Below are positions 16,850 through 26,522 of a DNA stretch of 57,200 bases, piece after piece. Position 1 is the stretch's first letter. Each line of letters opens with the position of its first letter. The notes beneath the pieces are model-generated. The model searched no databases. It was not told the origin of the DNA and saw nothing but the letters and a program-made list of their open reading frames with translations. The stretch comes from Schaalia canis (GTDB lineage: Bacteria > Actinomycetota > Actinomycetes > Actinomycetales > Actinomycetaceae). The position numbers and the translations under genes are program-made. The stretch is from the NCBI RefSeq assembly GCF_003858455.1, contig NZ_RQZF01000014.1, forward strand, positions 1 to 57,200, written 5' to 3'.

Positions 16850-17587
16850 TCACTTGCCTTGGTTGGCAACTGCAGCGATCTTGGCCTCTGCCTCAGGATC
16901 GAGGTAGGTGCCACCCTTCTTGACGGGCTCGAGGGTTTCCTCGTCCAGCTCGTACACCAGTGGAATACCGGTGGGGATGTTGAGTTCAGCGATGTCCTCG
17001 TCAGAGATGCCATCAAGGTGCTTGACGATAGCGCGCAGGGAGTTGCCGTGCGCAGCGATCATCACGGTCTTGCCGGACTTAATGGTGGGGACGATTTCCT
17101 CTTCCCAGTAGGGCAGGAGGCGCTCCAGCACGTCCTTGAGGCATTCGGTCATGGGGATCGGTTCTCCAGCGTAGCGAGGGTCAGCGTCCTGGGAGAATTC
17201 AGAGCCGGCCTCGATGACGGGCGGGGGAACGTCGTAGGAACGACGCCAGAGCATGAACTGCTCATCGCCGTACTCGTCGCGGATTTCCTTCTTGTTCTTG
17301 CCCTGCAGTGCGCCGTAGTGACGCTCGTTGAGGCGCCAGTTGCGCACAACGGGGATCCAGTGGCGGTCGGCAGCATCAAGAGCCAGATTGGCAGTCATGA
17401 TGGCGCGACGCAGCATGGAGGTGAAGAGGATGTCGGGCAGAACGCCATGTTCCTTGAGGAACTCGCCGCCGCGGACGGCCTCGGCGCGACCCTTGTCAGA
17501 GAGGGGCACGTCAACCCAGCCGGTGAACAGGTTCTTTGCATTCCATTCGCTCTCGCCGTGGCGGAGCAGCACGAGTGTGTAGGTCAT
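16850..17587 (-). CDS. gpmA: 2,3-bisphosphoglycerate-dependent phosphoglycerate mutase
   Basis: Glycolytic interconversion of 3- and 2-phosphoglycerate through a phosphohistidine intermediate. At 245 residues it is typical. The catalytic [12 protein letters not shown] motif carries the phosphorylated His near residue 10; [26 protein letters not shown] and [17 protein letters not shown] (second active-site His) follow. ATG 17587 was chosen because the family starts with the strand before RHGES. It is located upstream of senX3-regX3, as in mycobacteria and corynebacteria, but with its own terminator. Confidence 0.97.
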   Translation of the reverse strand: MTYTLVLLRHGESEWNAKNLFTGWVDVPLSDKGRAEAVRGGEFLKEHGVLPDILFTSMLRRAIMTANLALDAADRHWIPVVRNWRLNERHYGALQGKNKKEIRDEYGDEQFMLWRRSYDVPPPVIEAGSEFSQDADPRYAGEPIPMTECLKDVLERLLPYWEEEIVPTIKSGKTVMIAAHGNSLRAIVKHLDGISDEDIAELNIPTGIPLVYELDEETLEPVKKGGTYLDPEAEAKIAAVANQGK

Positions 17588-17708
17588 GGCTCTATTCTTC
17601 CATTCTTCGCCCACTGCTGTCACGGCCTAAGGGCCTGACTTGTTTCGGGGCCATATGCGCGAAGGGAGTACGACGGTTGGCCGCCCCGGGATCGCCTGAT
17701 AGATACGG

Positions 17709-17742
17709 GAAACCCCCGGGCGATACGCACCGGGGGTTTCCT
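17709..17742 (-). terminator. Terminator hairpin after lsr2
   Basis: Perfect 12-bp arms (17709-17720 and 17731-17742) with a 10-nt loop, 19 bp beyond the lsr2 stop. The T-run is weak on both strands. Confidence 0.75.
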
Positions 17743-17761
17743 TTCGTGGTTCTTGCGGAGG

Positions 17762-18103
17762 TCAGCAGGTTGCTGGATTCTCCTGGTAGTAACGCTCAAT
17801 GATCTCGGTCGAGATGCGACCGCGATCTGAAACGGTAATACCCTTACTTCGCGCCCATTCGCGAATGGCGGAGGTGTCATGTGCGGAAACTGAACGTGAC
17901 GATGAACGTCGCTGTTGACGGGCTGCTCGTCCAGTTATGCGGCGGGCAACGGCGGTCCATTTAGCAAATGCTTCATCCATCTCAGCAATATGCTCAGCAC
18001 TGAGATCAATCTCGTAGCAGACGCCCTTGTATGCAAATTCGATGGTGTCAGCGGCTTCACTCTGATCGAGATCATCGATCAAAAGAACCTGTGTCTTTTT
18101 CAT
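17762..18103 (-). CDS. lsr2: Nucleoid-associated protein Lsr2
   Basis: H-NS-like DNA-bridging protein that silences AT-rich and acquired genes in actinobacteria. At 113 residues it is normal length. The N-terminal oligomerisation domain (MKKTQVLLIDDLDQSEAADTIEF...YEIDLSAEH) is followed by a basic Arg-rich linker. The C-terminal DNA-binding domain contains IREWARSKGITVSDRGRI, with the RGR minor-groove-binding motif. ATG 18103 is preceded by AGGAAGG. The AT-richer pilus-tip gene nearby is the kind of DNA it could silence, but that link is inference. Confidence 0.95.
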   Translation of the reverse strand: MKKTQVLLIDDLDQSEAADTIEFAYKGVCYEIDLSAEHIAEMDEAFAKWTAVARRITGRAARQQRRSSSRSVSAHDTSAIREWARSKGITVSDRGRISTEIIERYYQENPATC

Positions 18104-18155
18104 TTTAAAGTAACCTTCCTGTCTGTTCAACAGAAACGGTGAATCGGCCTTACAT

Positions 18156-18186
18156 ATCATAACAGTTAGAGGCTTTTAGAAATCAA
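18156..18186 (-). promoter_or_regulatory. Possible lsr2 promoter
   Basis: On the minus strand, TTGATT (18186-18181) and TATGAT (18161-18156) are separated by 19 bp, with an extended -10 TG just upstream of TATGAT. The spacing is slightly long, so this is tentative. Confidence 0.3.
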
Positions 18187-18350
18187 ATCGAGAGATACGC
18201 AATGCACACACATGCGGGAATCTGATAGCAACAATTGCACATCTGTATTGGCCGGCTCTTCGAGGCAGGGGTAGCATGTCAGCAGTTAAAACAACACCCA
18301 GCCGCACCAATGCGGCCTCTATCAGCACCCCCTCACCCCTTAGGACAGGC

Positions 18351-18797
18351 ATGAGCATCGAAATCGCACACTCCCCTAACGCCGAACTTGTCTCTGCCAT
18401 GGAGCGCCTCATTCCCCAGCTTTCACGCAGCTCAGCCCCACTTGACCAGGCAGGCTGCGAACGCTTGTTGGCTCAACCGGGTGTATTTCTTTTTACCTTC
18501 CGCCCAGACACCCCAAACGATGATGGCGAGCAGCCCATTCTGGGGATGCTTTCACTGGTCACCTTCGAAATTCCGACCGGCATCCGCGCCTGGATCGAAG
18601 ACGTCGTCGTCGACAACGAAGCGCGTGGTCACGGCGCCGGGCAGGCACTGGTTGAAGCAGCATTAACCCACGCTGAAAAACTTGGAGCACGCACGGTAGA
18701 CCTGACTTCCCGCCCTTCTCGTGAGGCAGCCAACCGTCTTTACCAAAGGTGCGGTTTTGTTCAACGTGAGACAAATGTTTACCGGTTTAACGGTTAA
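18351..18797 (+). CDS. GNAT family N-acetyltransferase
   Basis: Transfers an acetyl group from acetyl-CoA to an unknown amine. The GNAT fold is clear: strand IRAWIEDVVVDNEARGHGAGQALVEAALTHAEKLGA contains motif A (R-G-H-G-A-G), and DLTSRPSREAANRLYQRCGFV is the usual closing motif. I prefer ATG 18351 (148 residues), which has AGGACAGG upstream and starts at the fold. An in-frame ATG at 18276 would add 25 low-complexity residues and also has a purine-rich leader. It is divergent from lsr2. Confidence 0.85.
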   Translation: MSIEIAHSPNAELVSAMERLIPQLSRSSAPLDQAGCERLLAQPGVFLFTFRPDTPNDDGEQPILGMLSLVTFEIPTGIRAWIEDVVVDNEARGHGAGQALVEAALTHAEKLGARTVDLTSRPSREAANRLYQRCGFVQRETNVYRFNG

Positions 18798-18843
18798 GAC
18801 ACCAGACCCAGAAAAGTTTTTCACGAAAATCTAACAGCGCCTC

Positions 18844-18877
18844 GGAAATAAGGAGGGGAACACCCCTAAGGATTTCC
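18844..18877. terminator. Imperfect hairpin between GNAT and sortase genes
   Basis: GGAAAT and ATTTCC flank an inner GGGG-aaca-CCCC stem, with unpaired bases between. It lies in the gap between the convergent genes and could end transcription of either. Confidence 0.45.
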
Positions 18878-18959
18878 GTCCCCAATCCGGCAAAAGGTGC
18901 CATCTGTTACCCCACTGCCAACATCCTTGATGCAAGTTTTGAGTGAAGACTGAAACCTA

Positions 18960-19949
18960 TTATCTGGTCATTTTATCCGCGAGTTTCCCATTCCTACGCA
19001 CATGCTGAGGATGCATAGTCGCACCCTCTTCACGGCGGAAAGAACCCCGCGCCCCTACCTCGTCCACTCGGAAATCCTGAGGACTTTCTCGGCGCTGCAC
19101 GCGATACTGCCACCACGCATGGATAGCATTCACGGCCGCAAGGACAATAAAAACGAGCGCCCAAATCGCCCACCATGGGAAGCGCGGCAGTTGCGACTCA
19201 TCCTGTGATTGCTGCACGTCCTTAATGGGTGTTGGGGTGACGCGCTCGCCGGTGACGAGAATACGGTGAGAGTTAATCCCTAAAGGCGTACAGGTCACCA
19301 GCGTAGCGATATCTTTTTGCGCCACCGCACGAAGGCTTTGGTTTTCTTCGGGCTGCACAACTTCTTTTTTGGCAACCTTATAGGTCAACACCTCACCGAA
19401 AACCTCAACGGTAAAGGTGTCGCCATTATTGAGTTGGTCAAGGTCGGTGAAAAGACGGGACTGGGCAAGACCTCGATGAGCGGTCAGCACCGTGTGCGTT
19501 CCTATACCCCCAACGGGTAGAGATGTTCCCTGGAGGTGCCCTACCCCGCGGCTGAGCACCGTTTCACTTGTGCCGTGGTAAATCGGCAGATCAACGTCAA
19601 TGCTTGGGATACGCACCCTTCCCATCAGCCCTTCATGATCAGCCTTGAGGAGATCTTCGTAGGGCCATAGTGACGCCACCATCGGGTCAACAAAGTTACC
19701 AACCCCGGCAGGCTTCCGATGATTAGGCAGAAGGTCAGCTCCCGCGCTCAGTGCTGCGTTGTACTGGCGTGCGGCGCGCAGTTGAACATCCGCTTCAGGA
19801 TCGGCATGTGCCACGTTGGAACCAAGAGCGTTGATGATTTGTGACTGCCGGTATTGATTGATCCACGAGGCAGTGTCGGAGTAGAGCAGGAGCCCACCGC
19901 CAAGGAGGATCAGGGCGGAGGTGAGGAGCCGTAGGAGGAAGAGTCTCAT
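18960..19949 (-). CDS. srtC: Class C (pilus-polymerising) sortase
   Basis: Membrane transpeptidase that links pilin subunits through their LPxTG-type signals to a lysine in the next subunit. The 329-residue protein has an N-terminal membrane segment (residues 4-24), a lid-type DP motif (VDPM, ~88-91), and catalytic His158 (TAHRG), Cys220 in TLVTCTPLG and Arg229. A second membrane segment at about 257-280 and a basic cytosolic tail follow, as expected for class C enzymes. It is the last gene of the pilus cluster, with a strong hairpin between it and the pilin gene. Confidence 0.95.
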   Translation of the reverse strand: MRLFLLRLLTSALILLGGGLLLYSDTASWINQYRQSQIINALGSNVAHADPEADVQLRAARQYNAALSAGADLLPNHRKPAGVGNFVDPMVASLWPYEDLLKADHEGLMGRVRIPSIDVDLPIYHGTSETVLSRGVGHLQGTSLPVGGIGTHTVLTAHRGLAQSRLFTDLDQLNNGDTFTVEVFGEVLTYKVAKKEVVQPEENQSLRAVAQKDIATLVTCTPLGINSHRILVTGERVTPTPIKDVQQSQDESQLPRFPWWAIWALVFIVLAAVNAIHAWWQYRVQRRESPQDFRVDEVGARGSFRREEGATMHPQHVRRNGKLADKMTR

Positions 19950-19978
19950 GCGTAGTTTTCAGGTAGTGGTCGCGTGCA

Positions 19979-20016
19979 CGATGGGTGCAGGCGCTTTTAT
20001 GCGCCTGCACCCATCG
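19979..20016 (-). terminator. 16-bp hairpin between pilin and sortase genes
   Basis: Perfect arms 19979-19994 and 20001-20016 with a 6-nt loop, 20 bp after the pilin stop. No T-run follows on the minus strand. It probably lowers read-through so that far less sortase than pilin is made. Confidence 0.7.
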
Positions 20017-20035
20017 ACAGTGGCGTCAGGATCTG

Positions 20036-21706
20036 TCAGTGACGCTTCTTGCGACGCATGGCAACCAGGAAGGTTCCCATTGCGGTCAGCAGAACGGCAC
20101 TGCCTGCCAGGGCAAGGAGGACCTGGCCCGAGGCGCCGGTCATCGGCAGGCTGGGCAGGATGTCTCCGGCAGTGCCACCGGGCGTCTGCTTGTCAACATT
20201 AATCTTCCACTTATCGTTGATGATGTCGACGGGGGTGCCCTTGTCGCTGCCTTCGTAGTTAGTGTAGGGGGTCAGCGTTTCGGGGCCGTTAAGCTCGAAC
20301 TTGATGGGGTCGGGCAGCTTCTTGAAGCCAGGAGGAGTTTCCACCTGAACGATGTAGTAGTCACCATTGGGCAGGGTGAAGGTTCCATTACCGTTCTTGT
20401 CGGTGACGATCTCGGTGCGTCCGTCCTTGCCAACAACAACGGCCTCGTCGCAGCGATCGCCGCTGGTGGCACAGGCCTTAGCAGCGTCTTTATCTTTGAA
20501 GATCTTGTACTTTGCGCCTTCAACGGGAACGGTGTTGTCGCCACCGCCGCCGGGGGTTTGCGCAAGAATGTCCACCGTGCTCCAGGGGGCAGGGGTGGGA
20601 GCGCCATCGCCACCGGGGACGACGGGCTTAGGGCCGTTAGGATCGCTCGGGTCGACATTCTCATTTCCGTTGTAGAACACGCCCGATGCCCACTGGTCGG
20701 AAGCGTTGGGGCCGCCGGAGTTGACGATGCCACCGCCGGTGACCTTGTCGGCAATCTTCACCTGAAGCTCAACAACCAGCTTCTTGTTGCGGTGGTTCAT
20801 CAACGTGGCACCATCAGCGATAGTGGCTTCGACGGTGCCCATCTGACCGGGGGCACTGGGGGAACCATCGGATTCAAGTCCAGTTGTCTTGGCGACTACG
20901 TTAACGGCAGTTCCAGAAGCGAAGGCGGTACCGAAGTTTGCCTTGTCGGTGTCGGCGGGAAGGATCTTTGCGCTCACGCCCACGTAGTGCGTGTCGGTAT
21001 CGATCTTGTCGGTGAACTTGAAAGAGGTGATGTTCTGCTGGCCAGGGATGGTAAAGGAGACGTACCACTTAACGACGTCGCCAACCTTGGTGGCCCCGGT
21101 CCCGTCGAAGGTTTTTTCTACCAGCGAGGCGGTGTTCTTGGGGTAGACGTGAACCTCGTAGTTCCAGCCGGATGCTGCGTCCTTCGAGGGGAAGGGGACG
21201 GTAACAAGGAAGGGCTTGGCGACCGAGGTAATACCGTTGTTGCCGTGGTCGGCGCCTTCAGTCACGAGGTAAACGCCGATGGCGCCCACGTTGAAGGTGG
21301 CCGAACCGTCAGCTTGGGTGCGCTGCGTGGTGGCGGGTTCAAGGGTGAGGCCCTGACCGGTGATGGTGTCAGCGGTTGGGGTGGCCTCGAACGCGGTCTT
21401 GAGTGCCGCGAGCTTGGTCCAGCCTGCCTGCTCAAGAAGGTTGATGCCGGTGATCTTTTGGACGCTGAATTCAACGTCCTTCAGAGGGCGCGAGCCTGCG
21501 GGGGCTGCTACCTCGTGGGAGGTACCTGCTGCTGCTGCGGCGCTGGGCTCGGAGAGCTTGTGAACAATAATCTTGCTCTGTGCGTTTTCTTTGATATTGG
21601 CCGTGCCGTCGGCTGCCATTGCAGGCAGGGCGACGATGGCCAGCATGAAGGCAACCACCAGGGCAAATACCCGGGTGAGCGTCATGCTCGGCGTGCGAGT
21701 ACCCAT
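20036..21706 (-). CDS. Major pilin (fimbrial shaft subunit), LPXTG-anchored
   Basis: A 556-residue FimA/SpaA-type shaft pilin. Signal peptide (cleavage after AMA, ~31); N-terminal domain with the pilin motif WNYEVHVYPK (181-190), whose lysine is the polymerisation site; middle Cna-B-like domain; C-terminal Cna-B/SpaA domain with an E-box-like YYIVQVETPPGF (Glu ~456) for an isopeptide bond; then LPMTG (520-524), a hydrophobic segment and RRKKRH. AGGAG precedes ATG 21706. It would be polymerised by the downstream class C sortase and capped by the upstream tip-type protein. Its codon use and GC content resemble the housekeeping neighbours more than the upstream gene does. Confidence 0.94.
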   Translation of the reverse strand: MGTRTPSMTLTRVFALVVAFMLAIVALPAMAADGTANIKENAQSKIIVHKLSEPSAAAAAGTSHEVAAPAGSRPLKDVEFSVQKITGINLLEQAGWTKLAALKTAFEATPTADTITGQGLTLEPATTQRTQADGSATFNVGAIGVYLVTEGADHGNNGITSVAKPFLVTVPFPSKDAASGWNYEVHVYPKNTASLVEKTFDGTGATKVGDVVKWYVSFTIPGQQNITSFKFTDKIDTDTHYVGVSAKILPADTDKANFGTAFASGTAVNVVAKTTGLESDGSPSAPGQMGTVEATIADGATLMNHRNKKLVVELQVKIADKVTGGGIVNSGGPNASDQWASGVFYNGNENVDPSDPNGPKPVVPGGDGAPTPAPWSTVDILAQTPGGGGDNTVPVEGAKYKIFKDKDAAKACATSGDRCDEAVVVGKDGRTEIVTDKNGNGTFTLPNGDYYIVQVETPPGFKKLPDPIKFELNGPETLTPYTNYEGSDKGTPVDIINDKWKINVDKQTPGGTAGDILPSLPMTGASGQVLLALAGSAVLLTAMGTFLVAMRRKKRH

Positions 21707-21749
21707 TTCAGGTTCTCCTTTTCTGGTTTCTTGTGCACTGTGGCGGGAT

Positions 21750-24700
21750 TCAGGGACGTTGTTGCGCTGTGCGCAGCAACAACACAGTGGCCACGCCTGC
21801 GATCAGAAGCACAAGCATGCCGCTGATAAGCAGGTGGTCTCGGCCTAACCCGCCTGTGTGCGGGATATTTGGGACACCGGAGTGATCATTGGTGATGGCG
21901 TCTCCACCGGTGAAGGAGTGGGTCAAGGCATCTGCTTGGACTGTGAAGTCCTTGCCGTTAGCTCCGTTTTCCGGCAGGCGGAAGCCGACGGGCGCTTGGG
22001 TTTCGCGCAGCTCGTAGTTGCCCCATTTGAGCGCATCAATATGGAACTTTCCAGCTTCGGGTTGTTTATCCAGGCCCGTGCATGCGGCTGCTTCGTTGGC
22101 AACGCAGTCCGTCAGAGGCACGCCCTGGGCCCAGTCGCCGTCACCGTTGCCTCCTTCTGTTGAGGTCAGCATCCAGGCTGACCCTTCTAGAAGGCTTCCG
22201 TCAACGGCACTGATCTTGTCGAACGTCAGTGAGCCAAGTTGGCGGATGGCATAAGTCGTAACCTCTGCAAGATTGCTCGCACTGACGGTGACCTTAATGT
22301 AGTCCTTGCCTTCGGCAACGACCTTACTCACACCCGACACTTCTTCTACATGAAGTCGATCAGGATCAAAGCCCTGCGGTGTCACGGTTCGACCGATGTA
22401 GTAAATACCTGGCCGCATTCCAGAGAAGACGTACTTCCCACTCTTCTGATCGAAGGCCGCTACCTTTCCTGTGGCAACATCGAAGCTTCCGGGAGTGGCA
22501 CTTTCTGGGAAAATCTTCCACTCTTCGTTTCCGCTCATTGGTGCAGACGTTCCTACACCGAGCGCGGTGTCGGGATAACCTCCATCAAAACTGCGGAGCG
22601 TCACATTGGTAAGTCCTCCGACGATGGTAGCCTCACAAGTGACAACAGCATCCGTGTCGGGCACCTTTAGCGTCCAAGTCTTGCGATTATTTGCCATACC
22701 CTTATCCGTCGCTACAAACGTGATCTCTGGCGAAGAGCCCTCTTTATAACGACACTCCAATATGGGTTGATAGGCGCTTAACGCATCCGCTGGAGAGGTT
22801 GTCAGAGTGACTGTTCCCTCGGCCTCGTTCATCGTCCTCACAGGCGAGGTCAGGATGCCGATCGTTGTCTGGCCTGCTGGAATATTCGAAGAGGCTGACG
22901 CAGTGGATGCCGGGGTGGCGGGATTTGTCTGATTCCATGCAATGGTGAATTGATGGGTGGATCCTTTCAGACGATCACCCTTAGCCTTTAGTTGGATACT
23001 CGGGCACGCTCGATTGGAGTCAACCGGAGCGTCAAAGTGCTGCGCAGTACGGTACTGATTCGGCACTGACGTTGCGAAGGCATAACCAGGATTGGCTACG
23101 GCATCAATACTGCCATCCTGGTTTTTCGTCCATGTCACCTCTGCGGTACTTGGTGGTATCACCCAGTAAGCATTACTGGGTCCACAAGGGTCAATTTTGC
23201 GATGCCCCTTTAAGGCAGAAATCGTTTGAGGTGCCGGGACAAGCTTCCAATTGAAGGCATAGGTGTGTTCCGTTTGTTCCGTTGCCTCATAGACGGAACG
23301 CTGCGAGCGTTCACCGCCATAGTAGAAGGCGTGCCCAGGCAATGTTGGGATGTCTTCTTTCCACATCATGCCCTCAGGTGGGCTGGGTGATGTCGCAATG
23401 AGAGTACATTCATCCTTCCACCATTGCCGACCTACCTTTGTGACTGTGGTCATACGGGGATTTTGGCCCGCTGGCACTGTCATAGCCGGAAGAGCCGGAA
23501 CAGCATGTCCCGAGTTCTCACAGACCAAGCGACCGTTGAATACCAACGGACCGACGTCGACAGCAGCAGTTACTGGGATTTCGACGGTGTTCTTCCATCC
23601 AAAATCGAGCAATTTCCCAAGGATATTCCACCGCACATCAGAGAACTCATAATGCTGGTTACGAATACCGAACTCAAGGTTTGACTGATTAGGATTCCCC
23701 TTAATATCACCCTTTGATGTGATGATACTGAATGCTCGAAATCCTTCTGACTGGACAGGGCTGATAACTCCCATTTTCGCCGAAACTACAATGTCGGCCT
23801 TGTTATCACCTGCCAGGCCGGAAAGAACACCTTTGAGGGAGTAATAGTCCCGTTCAAGAGTCAGGAGACCTGTGATCTTATCCTGACAGCTTCCCTTCTT
23901 AAAGAAACACCTAGCTACACCTTGGACTTCCGGCGGAAGCGTCGCAGCAAAGAGGTCGCGACCGAGAGCTTCCTTGGGGAAAACGATAGATCCCTTTGGA
24001 TAGCGAATCTCATAGGAGATGGCGTCACTTTGACCGTTGTGACTCTGAATAGTTGTCGTGGTGGAATGCGAAGCGCCGGGAGCAGAATCATTGGCGGGTG
24101 CCGTCATGAGAACGCTTGTGTCATGACAAACATAGGGAACACTATAGCCATCCTCAGCCCTTATTTGTCCGTTGTAGGTAATATCCAATCCCGGAAAAGT
24201 AGGTAAATCGTAGGGATTTGTAGCCTCTGTGTGGGCTTTCAGAAAAACTGAACCCTTCGAGGATGGACATTGACTCGACTCCTGAGAACTTCTGCTACCG
24301 ATTTCATAATCAAATCGAAGGGTACTCGCGTCGGGATCCGTTGGATCATATGCCGGAATTGTTACGACACCTTCATCTATAAATAAAGGAATCTGCGTAA
24401 CCGCCCCGGTCGAACTCCCAGTTTTCACTGTACCGTCGCTACCAATGCGCCTATAGTCCCATTCTGAGGATGAAGAATAGGGAATATTCCAATAGAAAGC
24501 GGAGTCGTAATCATTGCCGGTATTAAACTTTAACTCCTTATTTCCCACATTCTTAACTGTCACATGAAAACGCTTGTATCCACCCGTTACATACCCCTCC
24601 GGATCACTCGCGAAGCCCGAATGCAGACCTCCCGCATAGAGGGGAAGATCATTATCGGCAGTGACCGTAATTTCAATCTTCGGCTTTTTCTCGCCACAAG

Positions 24701-26522
24701 CCCAAGCTCCACGCACCGTAGTTCCCGGCGTCAAAAGCACATCTTGACGCCGATCAAAGATTCTACGGAAACCCGTGGAAGAATTCTCGGACTGAAGATA
24801 GACGACAGTCCCATTATTAGCAAAAGGAGCCCTTACTTCGACCTTGGGTCGGAAGAGAAGGTCAACAGGCTGACTTTCCTCACGATTCGGGACTTTTAGA
24901 CATTCAGAAAAAGTATAGGTGGTGGTCGCCTGAAGTTTGATTTTTTTACCAGGCGGGACAGAAACCTGCCTTTTCCTGAAATTGTGGACCGAAATTGGGT
25001 CACGTAGCCCTTCGAGAGCACCGCTAAGACGCAGCGGCCATTCAAGAGGAGGACATACTGTATTGTCCTCATCATCAATGCAATTTACCTCTTGTTCTGC
25101 CGTTATTGCCCCGGGATTTTCCCGAGTTAGAAGGTGTCTCTGATTCGGCGCATTGTAGCCCGATTCATTCAGCATTAAGGAGAACCGCGGATCCAGACCG
25201 CTTTCCAGAGAGGCTAAGGGGATGGGCTGCGTGCCGGTATTTTCTGCGACAAACTCCACCCTAGTCACCGCTTGCCCGGGAGATGCGGAAGAGGTGTTTG
25301 CTGTGAGATCGCGCATACTTAGATTCAGCGTTGTCTCAGGACATGGTTTTGCAGCAAAAGATGCAACCTTCTCGACAACATCCTCTTCAGCGCCTACTCC
25401 AACGATCCTGGGTTGAGGACTATTAGAATAGGTGCTCGCGCCATTTTTTACCGTAAGTGCATAACTCCTACCCTCGGGCCCAATGCATGACGCAAATAGC
25501 TTGACACGAAACTTAAGAACTAATTTTTCACCTTTCGCCAACACAGGCAAAATAGTGCTTTGCACTTGATATGGGCCGGATCCTGAAATTTGATGATTAA
25601 TCGCCGAGTAATAAGAGCGGAAGTTATTCGGACTCACCTGCAGGTTCTCACAGAGGCCAGAAGATGAGTTCTGCTCATCACATTGAACCTCTGTTAGATA
25701 CTCCTGCCCAAATGCTTCCAAGCGATCCCGCCCAGGAATTCGGCTGCCTCCATCTGAATCATCGAAGGCTAACTGTGACTGAACCTGTGGCCGAAATTGC
25801 CAAAGGTCTTGCCTTCCCTTGTTTTCCCAGGAAATAGTATATTCAGCATAATCAGCCGAGGCTCCATTCTCATCATCGGGAGCACCCACTCGCAGTGCGG
25901 TAGGAGGAGATGGGGGCGTAACTACAACATCCACACGCGACGTTGGAGGTGTACTACTATTCGCAATGAACTGACGGAAGGACTGTTTAGTAGCCGATTC
26001 GAGACCTGACCCGGGTCCCACACTCAGACTGTGCATCGTCTCCGATTTTTTGTATGGAAGGTGGGCTTGAAGTCTAATCCGGTAGTGATGCTGCGGGGGC
26101 AGTGAGTTCAGAGCACCAGTCATGCTCGGCGAACTATTTCCCTCCCAGATCTCATTGTCCGTAAGTATAGCTCCGCCACCGGAAAAACAATTTTCCTTCT
26201 TCACAAACTCAGGTTCCCCGCCAGCGACAAGACGATAAAGTTCGCACGGTTGATCTTCATCAAGGAGAGAAGCGTGCCACGTTCCTTGACCGAAGGTGAA
26301 CGTGACAGGAAGATCAGTCAAGGCCTCTGTACCAATATTCCCGATGATGGCGGTGTATTCCGTTAAGGTCCCAGCATTAGGGCTCTCGGCATAGTGAAGG
26401 CGCAGATCAAGATCGCCTTCACTAACAGCAGCGGCAGCACGCACAGAAATGATAAAACCCGCCAACGCTAAAACCATCACTACGAGCGTGACTACAAACT
26501 TGCGTAGCCTAAACACTGACAT
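21750..26522 (-). CDS. Large pilus tip/minor subunit-type surface protein, IPHTG signal
   Basis: A 1590-residue secreted protein. A signal peptide (~1-32) is followed by a long extracellular region of beta-sandwich-like segments with repeated N-x-G phrases (AIIGNIGTEALTDLPV, AENTGTQPI, TVKNVGNKELKF), which suggest DUF11/CARDB-like modules. Several cysteine pairs occur. The C-terminal ~250 residues contain Cna-B/SpaA modules (SGMRPGIYYIGRTVTPQGF; GSLTFDKISAVDGSLLEGSAW ... YELRETQAPVGF), then IPHTG, a hydrophobic segment and a short Arg/Gln tail. GGAGG precedes ATG 26522. Gene order matches tip-shaft-sortase clusters of Actinomyces. I saw no MIDAS (DxSxS) of a vWA adhesin domain. The first two thirds are visibly AT-richer than the neighbours. 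Confidence 0.87.
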   Translation of the reverse strand: MSVFRLRKFVVTLVVMVLALAGFIISVRAAAAVSEGDLDLRLHYAESPNAGTLTEYTAIIGNIGTEALTDLPVTFTFGQGTWHASLLDEDQPCELYRLVAGGEPEFVKKENCFSGGGAILTDNEIWEGNSSPSMTGALNSLPPQHHYRIRLQAHLPYKKSETMHSLSVGPGSGLESATKQSFRQFIANSSTPPTSRVDVVVTPPSPPTALRVGAPDDENGASADYAEYTISWENKGRQDLWQFRPQVQSQLAFDDSDGGSRIPGRDRLEAFGQEYLTEVQCDEQNSSSGLCENLQVSPNNFRSYYSAINHQISGSGPYQVQSTILPVLAKGEKLVLKFRVKLFASCIGPEGRSYALTVKNGASTYSNSPQPRIVGVGAEEDVVEKVASFAAKPCPETTLNLSMRDLTANTSSASPGQAVTRVEFVAENTGTQPIPLASLESGLDPRFSLMLNESGYNAPNQRHLLTRENPGAITAEQEVNCIDDEDNTVCPPLEWPLRLSGALEGLRDPISVHNFRKRQVSVPPGKKIKLQATTTYTFSECLKVPNREESQPVDLLFRPKVEVRAPFANNGTVVYLQSENSSTGFRRIFDRRQDVLLTPGTTVRGAWACGEKKPKIEITVTADNDLPLYAGGLHSGFASDPEGYVTGGYKRFHVTVKNVGNKELKFNTGNDYDSAFYWNIPYSSSSEWDYRRIGSDGTVKTGSSTGAVTQIPLFIDEGVVTIPAYDPTDPDASTLRFDYEIGSRSSQESSQCPSSKGSVFLKAHTEATNPYDLPTFPGLDITYNGQIRAEDGYSVPYVCHDTSVLMTAPANDSAPGASHSTTTTIQSHNGQSDAISYEIRYPKGSIVFPKEALGRDLFAATLPPEVQGVARCFFKKGSCQDKITGLLTLERDYYSLKGVLSGLAGDNKADIVVSAKMGVISPVQSEGFRAFSIITSKGDIKGNPNQSNLEFGIRNQHYEFSDVRWNILGKLLDFGWKNTVEIPVTAAVDVGPLVFNGRLVCENSGHAVPALPAMTVPAGQNPRMTTVTKVGRQWWKDECTLIATSPSPPEGMMWKEDIPTLPGHAFYYGGERSQRSVYEATEQTEHTYAFNWKLVPAPQTISALKGHRKIDPCGPSNAYWVIPPSTAEVTWTKNQDGSIDAVANPGYAFATSVPNQYRTAQHFDAPVDSNRACPSIQLKAKGDRLKGSTHQFTIAWNQTNPATPASTASASSNIPAGQTTIGILTSPVRTMNEAEGTVTLTTSPADALSAYQPILECRYKEGSSPEITFVATDKGMANNRKTWTLKVPDTDAVVTCEATIVGGLTNVTLRSFDGGYPDTALGVGTSAPMSGNEEWKIFPESATPGSFDVATGKVAAFDQKSGKYVFSGMRPGIYYIGRTVTPQGFDPDRLHVEEVSGVSKVVAEGKDYIKVTVSASNLAEVTTYAIRQLGSLTFDKISAVDGSLLEGSAWMLTSTEGGNGDGDWAQGVPLTDCVANEAAACTGLDKQPEAGKFHIDALKWGNYELRETQAPVGFRLPENGANGKDFTVQADALTHSFTGGDAITNDHSGVPNIPHTGGLGRDHLLISGMLVLLIAGVATVLLLRTAQQRP

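Noticed and set aside
19985-21826. 613-codon open frame on the plus strand opposite the pilin gene
   Set aside because: It lies wholly antisense to the pilin gene with clear signal peptide, pilin motif and LPMTG; the sequence is Gly/Val-rich with no family resemblance, and long antisense frames are expected from the codon bias.
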